DNA of 64,000 nucleotides from JAXLQL01 sp046331625 (GTDB lineage: Bacteria > Acidobacteriota > Terriglobia > Bryobacterales > Bryobacteraceae): NCBI GenBank assembly GCA_046331625.1, contig JAXLQL010000011.1:1-64000 (forward strand), written 5' to 3'. The position numbers and the translations under genes are program-made. Shown here in pieces: positions 61,336-64,000 of this stretch; position 1 is the first letter of the stretch; the number at the start of each line of letters is the position of its first letter. The notes under the pieces are model-generated. The model was not told the DNA's origin. It was given only the letters and a program-made list of their open reading frames with translations, and made no database searches.

Positions 61336-62472
61336 TCAGGCCTTGAGCCAGCGATCGAACCAGGCAAACGCATCGCGCTGCATGTCTCGATCGAACTTGT
61401 GCGGACCGGGATAGAAGTTCATCTTGTACCGGTCCGCCGCTCCAGCCTTCTTGTAGACATCGCCCAGAATACGGTCGGCGCGCTCCATCTCGGGGACGGT
61501 GAACAACTGGTCCTCGTGGTTGTTGAGCACCATCACGGGATTCGGCACGCCGAGGCCGAGGATCTCCGGGTAGTCGAGATCGCGCGACATGCCGGGGATG
61601 TAGATCATCCATGTGTGCGTGTGGCACTTGTTGAGCAGGTAGTCGCGCCAGGTGGTCATCATGCCCACGCAGCAGGAGCATTTGATGCGCGGGTCCGCTC
61701 CGGTGAGATAGACGGTGCGCAGGCCGCCGCCGGAGAGTCCGCAGCAGCCGACGCGCGAGGCGTCCACGTCGGGGCGTGAGCACAGATAGTCGAGAGCGCG
61801 CTGATCGTCGGCGGTGAAGACCCCGGGCCACGTGGTCCCGGCACAGAACAGGCTCTTCGCCATCAGGTGCTCGTGTGTGCCGGCCCACTTGTTGTAGCGG
61901 TCGATTTCGTCCGTGGCTTCGGGATCGCGCTCGGCGAGGTCGCCTTTGATGACCGGAGGCACATCGCCGAGGCGGACTCGGCGGCTGGCGAACGTGAACG
62001 TATCATGCACCAGCACCACGTAGCCGCGCTTGGCCAGTTCGTTGGCCCACGCCATGCCGCCGTAGTAGCGCTGCTGGTGCTGAATCATCACCGGATGCTG
62101 GTCCTTGGAGATTTGCGTGATCTTGCGGAGACCGAAGTATTTGTTTCCGCCGTGATCGTGCAGGCCGATTACGCCCGGAAGCTTGCCTTTGGCATTGGCG
62201 GGCTTCAGCAGCAACGCTTCCGTAGGCGGACCATAGGGGAGGTTCCAGGTGAGGTGTTCGATGGCGAGGCCGTCGAACTCGATGTGATGTTGCACCGTTG
62301 CCTGAGGCACGCCGCCCGAGGGCGGTTGCGCGAGCATCTCGAGATAGCGGCCGCGGGCGAGCTTGCGCCACGCTTCGAGGTTCTTGTGCTCGGCGCGGCG
62401 AAAGGAAAGCCGCGGCGGATCGGAGACGAGTTTCGCGGCCCAGTCTCCATAGGCCCCAATCATGGTCGGCAC
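61336..62472 (-). CDS. Alpha/beta hydrolase (dienelactone hydrolase/acetylxylan esterase-like)
   Basis: A 378-residue alpha/beta hydrolase. The oxyanion/HG region is GVIGLHDHGGNKYFG, and the nucleophile elbow is GCCGLSGGGLRTVYLTG. The acid and His follow in NPVMVLNNHEDQLFTVPE and FYPGPHKFDRDM. The motif EALLLKPANAKGKLPGVIGLH near 85 is typical of secreted-esterase relatives. There is no clear signal peptide, so it may be cytoplasmic. Substrate class (carbohydrate ester, lactone or peptide) cannot be read from sequence. It converges with the TonB receptor, ending 7 bp from its stop. Confidence 0.85.
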   Translation of the reverse strand: MPTMIGAYGDWAAKLVSDPPRLSFRRAEHKNLEAWRKLARGRYLEMLAQPPSGGVPQATVQHHIEFDGLAIEHLTWNLPYGPPTEALLLKPANAKGKLPGVIGLHDHGGNKYFGLRKITQISKDQHPVMIQHQQRYYGGMAWANELAKRGYVVLVHDTFTFASRRVRLGDVPPVIKGDLAERDPEATDEIDRYNKWAGTHEHLMAKSLFCAGTTWPGVFTADDQRALDYLCSRPDVDASRVGCCGLSGGGLRTVYLTGADPRIKCSCCVGMMTTWRDYLLNKCHTHTWMIYIPGMSRDLDYPEILGLGVPNPVMVLNNHEDQLFTVPEMERADRILGDVYKKAGAADRYKMNFYPGPHKFDRDMQRDAFAWFDRWLKA

Positions 62473-62514
62473 GGTGAGAGGTTTGCTCCTGGATCTACGT
62501 TACAGGGGCAATCG

Positions 62515-62552
62515 CTCGCTGTGCAAATCCACCCTCGCTGTGCAAATCCACC
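62515..62552. repeat. Tandem 19-bp direct repeat
   Basis: Two exact copies of CTCGCTGTGCAAATCCACC, 62515-62533 and 62534-62552, lie back to back between the hydrolase start and the small membrane protein stop. Confidence 0.75.
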
Positions 62553-62556
62553 AATG

Positions 62557-62670
62557 TTACGCCCCGCCTAGCGGCTTCCGGCAAACCTCGATCACGAAGA
62601 ACGCCAGCAGGAACCAGAACAGAATCTTCACCGCCACCACCAACTTGTCATGCCCTTTCACTGCTTGCAT
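62557..62670 (-). CDS. 37-residue single-pass membrane peptide
   Basis: A short gene on the minus strand from ATG 62670 to TAA 62557. A perfect AGGAGG Shine-Dalgarno sequence stands 6 nt before the ATG, the best one in the window. The peptide has a polar start (MQAVKGHDK), a hydrophobic helix (LVVAVKILFWFLLAFFVI) and a short tail with one Cys (EVCRKPLGGA). It fits a small inner-membrane protein of unknown role. It diverges from the phosphoribosyltransferase gene by about 93 bp and may be in one transcript with the downstream hydrolase. Confidence 0.6.
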   Translation of the reverse strand: MQAVKGHDKLVVAVKILFWFLLAFFVIEVCRKPLGGA

Positions 62671-62763
62671 GGCGGACCTCCTTTCCTACCAAGCCTCCGA
62701 AAGAGCAACCCGGCTGCCAATCCAGAGCCGGGCTTTGGCGAGCCGGGTGCACTCACGCAAGGC

Positions 62764-63414
62764 ATGAAACGCCTGCATGACCGTATCGAAGCCGGGCGTG
62801 AATTGGCCCGCAAGCTTACCGCCTATTCGGGATCGAAGGAGTGCGTCGTGGTCGGGTTGCCGCGCGGCGGAGTGCCCGTGGCAGCCGAGATCGCCCGCGA
62901 GCTTCGCCTTCCCCTCGACGTGTTCATGGTGCGCAAGCTGGGGGTTCCTTACCAGCCCGAACTCGCCATGGGCGCCATAGCGAGCGGCGGCGTACGCGTA
63001 ATGAATCCGTCGGTCGTCAGCGATCTCGGGATTTCGCTATCCGAAATCGAGAGCGTTGCGGCTACGGAGGCGAAGGAACTCGACCGTCGCGAGAAGCTTT
63101 ACAAGCCGCCGGGACCATCGCCGGGATTTCGCGACAAAGTGGTGATCGTGGTGGACGACGGCGTTGCTACGGGAGCCACCATGAGCGCGGCCATCGCCGC
63201 GTTGCGCAAACATCGGGTGCGCAAGGTGATTGTGGCCATTGGAGTTGCGCCGCCGGACACGATCGGCCGACTGTGGAACGAAGCCGACGAGGTGGTCTGC
63301 GTGCTCGAGCCGGATCCGCTCCAAGCGATCAGTCTCTGGTATGACGAGTTTCCGCAGGTGACCGATGATGAGGTGCGAAGCGCCTTGTCCACCGCTCACC
63401 CGGCAGCGGCGTGA
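62764..63414 (+). CDS. Phosphoribosyltransferase family protein
   Basis: A 216-residue type I phosphoribosyltransferase. The PRPP-binding signature VVIVVDDGVATGATM is at 126-140. Upstream, KECVVVGLPRGGVPVAAEIARELRLPLDV and VRKLGVPYQPELAMGAIA are typical of the ComF/ErmR-like PRTase group often found next to dienelactone hydrolases. The nucleobase or other acceptor is unknown. The last 19 bp overlap the stop of the convergent PfkB gene. ATG 62764 is supported by AAGG nearby; the open frame upstream of it carries no domain. Confidence 0.85.
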   Translation: MKRLHDRIEAGRELARKLTAYSGSKECVVVGLPRGGVPVAAEIARELRLPLDVFMVRKLGVPYQPELAMGAIASGGVRVMNPSVVSDLGISLSEIESVAATEAKELDRREKLYKPPGPSPGFRDKVVIVVDDGVATGATMSAAIAALRKHRVRKVIVAIGVAPPDTIGRLWNEADEVVCVLEPDPLQAISLWYDEFPQVTDDEVRSALSTAHPAAA

Positions 63415-64000
63415 GCTTCGATCCAAGCTTCCGTCGCGGCTCGATCGAGTAAGCCCGTGGTCGATCCCAGCGCGCCGACAACCAGCGCTCCCACGGCGTT
63501 GGCGAATCGCGCGCACTCGGCCAGCGGCGCGCCTTCTAGGCGGCGAACCAGGAACGCCCCCACGAAGCAGTCCCCCGCACCCGTGGAATCCACGACGTTG
63601 ACTGGGAACGCGGGAACGGAAGTCGCGGACGTTTCGTCGACCACGAGGCAACCGTCCGCGCCGAGCTTCACGATTACAACTCTGGCGCCGCCCGCACGCA
63701 GCGCGGTGGCGGCGGCCTCCGGCTCGCTCGAGCCGGTCAGCATCCGAGCCTCGTCCTCATTGACGAACAGCAGGTCCAGGTGGGGCAAGCAGGGTGAAAT
63801 CACCCGCATCCACTCGCCTCGACTATCCCAACCGGTGTCGAGCGACGTGGTCAATCCGGCTGCTCGGGCGCGACCCAGTGTCTCGCCTGCGTGGGGCCGC
63901 AGCAGCGGGAGCCCGAACGGGTTGGCCAAGTGGAAGTGCGCTGCGCCGCGAGTCAATTCCGGAGTGAATTCGATTGGCTCGGGAAAGGCGAGGCGGCTGG
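63396..64000 (-). CDS. PfkB-family carbohydrate kinase, C-terminal part (runs past the window edge)
   Basis: The minus strand encodes at least 200 residues of a ribokinase/PfkB kinase, entering from beyond base 64000. It shows GLTTSLDTGWDS, LLFVNEDEARMLTG, ARVVIVKLGADGCLVVDE and the ATP/anion-hole signature VVDSTGAGDCFVGAFL with the catalytic Asp. It ends CARFANAVGALVVGALGS and a short tail. Family members phosphorylate a sugar or nucleoside hydroxyl; the substrate region is not in the window. A TTG at 63956 could start a short form, but the domain continues in frame upstream, so it is treated as internal. Confidence 0.9.
   Translation of the reverse strand, partial: SRLAFPEPIEFTPELTRGAAHFHLANPFGLPLLRPHAGETLGRARAAGLTTSLDTGWDSRGEWMRVISPCLPHLDLLFVNEDEARMLTGSSEPEAAATALRAGGARVVIVKLGADGCLVVDETSATSVPAFPVNVVDSTGAGDCFVGAFLVRRLEGAPLAECARFANAVGALVVGALGSTTGLLDRAATEAWIEAHAAAG

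Overview
The window is about 64 kb of high-GC chromosomal DNA from an Acidobacteriota, most likely a Bryobacterales/Solibacter relative. The pointers are lineage-typical families: two very large TonB-dependent receptors with an N-terminal carboxypeptidase-regulatory-like domain, a protein of the acidobacterial VWFA-related family, a subtilase ending in the Solibacter-type C-terminal domain (TIGR03437-like), two DUF1592-type cytochrome/DUF1552 gene pairs, and an ECF sigma factor next to a TPR-bearing Ser/Thr kinase. Assignment rests on recognised motifs only; no search was run. No tRNA, rRNA, CRISPR array, intact transposase or phage module was seen.

Layout. 0-8.5 kb: partial cysteine desulfurase diverging from a lipoate-protein ligase, then a DUF1592/DUF1552 pair, a secreted TIMP-like protein and a glycosyltransferase. 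8.5-13.5 kb: DUF2277 protein diverging from a BlaI/BlaR1-like repressor/metalloprotease pair with a clear promoter/operator; a Dabb protein; a histidine kinase/NarL-type response regulator pair whose regulator looks frameshifted in its DNA-binding domain. 13.5-15.6 kb: non-coding stretch with a possible small RNA, a MITE-like inverted-repeat element and a decayed NUC1-type nuclease gene. 15.6-21.7 kb: cytochrome c-PQQ dehydrogenase, LamG protein, then scpA-scpB-rluB-CoA-binding protein (chromosome condensation and ribosome modification). 22-24.8 kb: tightly overlapping aminotransferase/dioxygenase/acyltransferase cassette, probably for an amino sugar of a surface glycan.

24.9-36.8 kb, minus strand: the most unusual region. 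An ECF sigma factor and a membrane Ser/Thr kinase with TPRs are followed by a 70-residue protein, a TPR-GT41 (O-GlcNAc-transferase-like) enzyme, a 565-residue protein of unrecognised family and a large secreted protein, with overlapping or very close starts and stops. This looks like a regulated protein-glycosylation or signalling locus with a dedicated small partner. Its middle part looks less GC-rich than its flanks.

37-40.4 kb: PH-domain protein, SDR dehydrogenase, sugar-binding lipoprotein and Ldh2-type dehydrogenase, three of them coupled by ATGA overlaps. 40.4-58.2 kb: BON protein, conserved membrane protein, PEBP protein, Gly-rich secreted protein, Gly-rich TonB receptor coupled to a VWFA-domain protein, the second DUF1592/DUF1552 pair, a subtilase, a small secreted protein, and divergent Tat-exported nitrilase-like and amidohydrolase genes. 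58.2-64 kb: second TonB receptor, alpha/beta hydrolase, a 37-residue membrane peptide, phosphoribosyltransferase and a partial PfkB kinase. Overall the window suggests a heterotrophic soil-type bacterium investing in polymer uptake, secreted redox enzymes and surface glycans.
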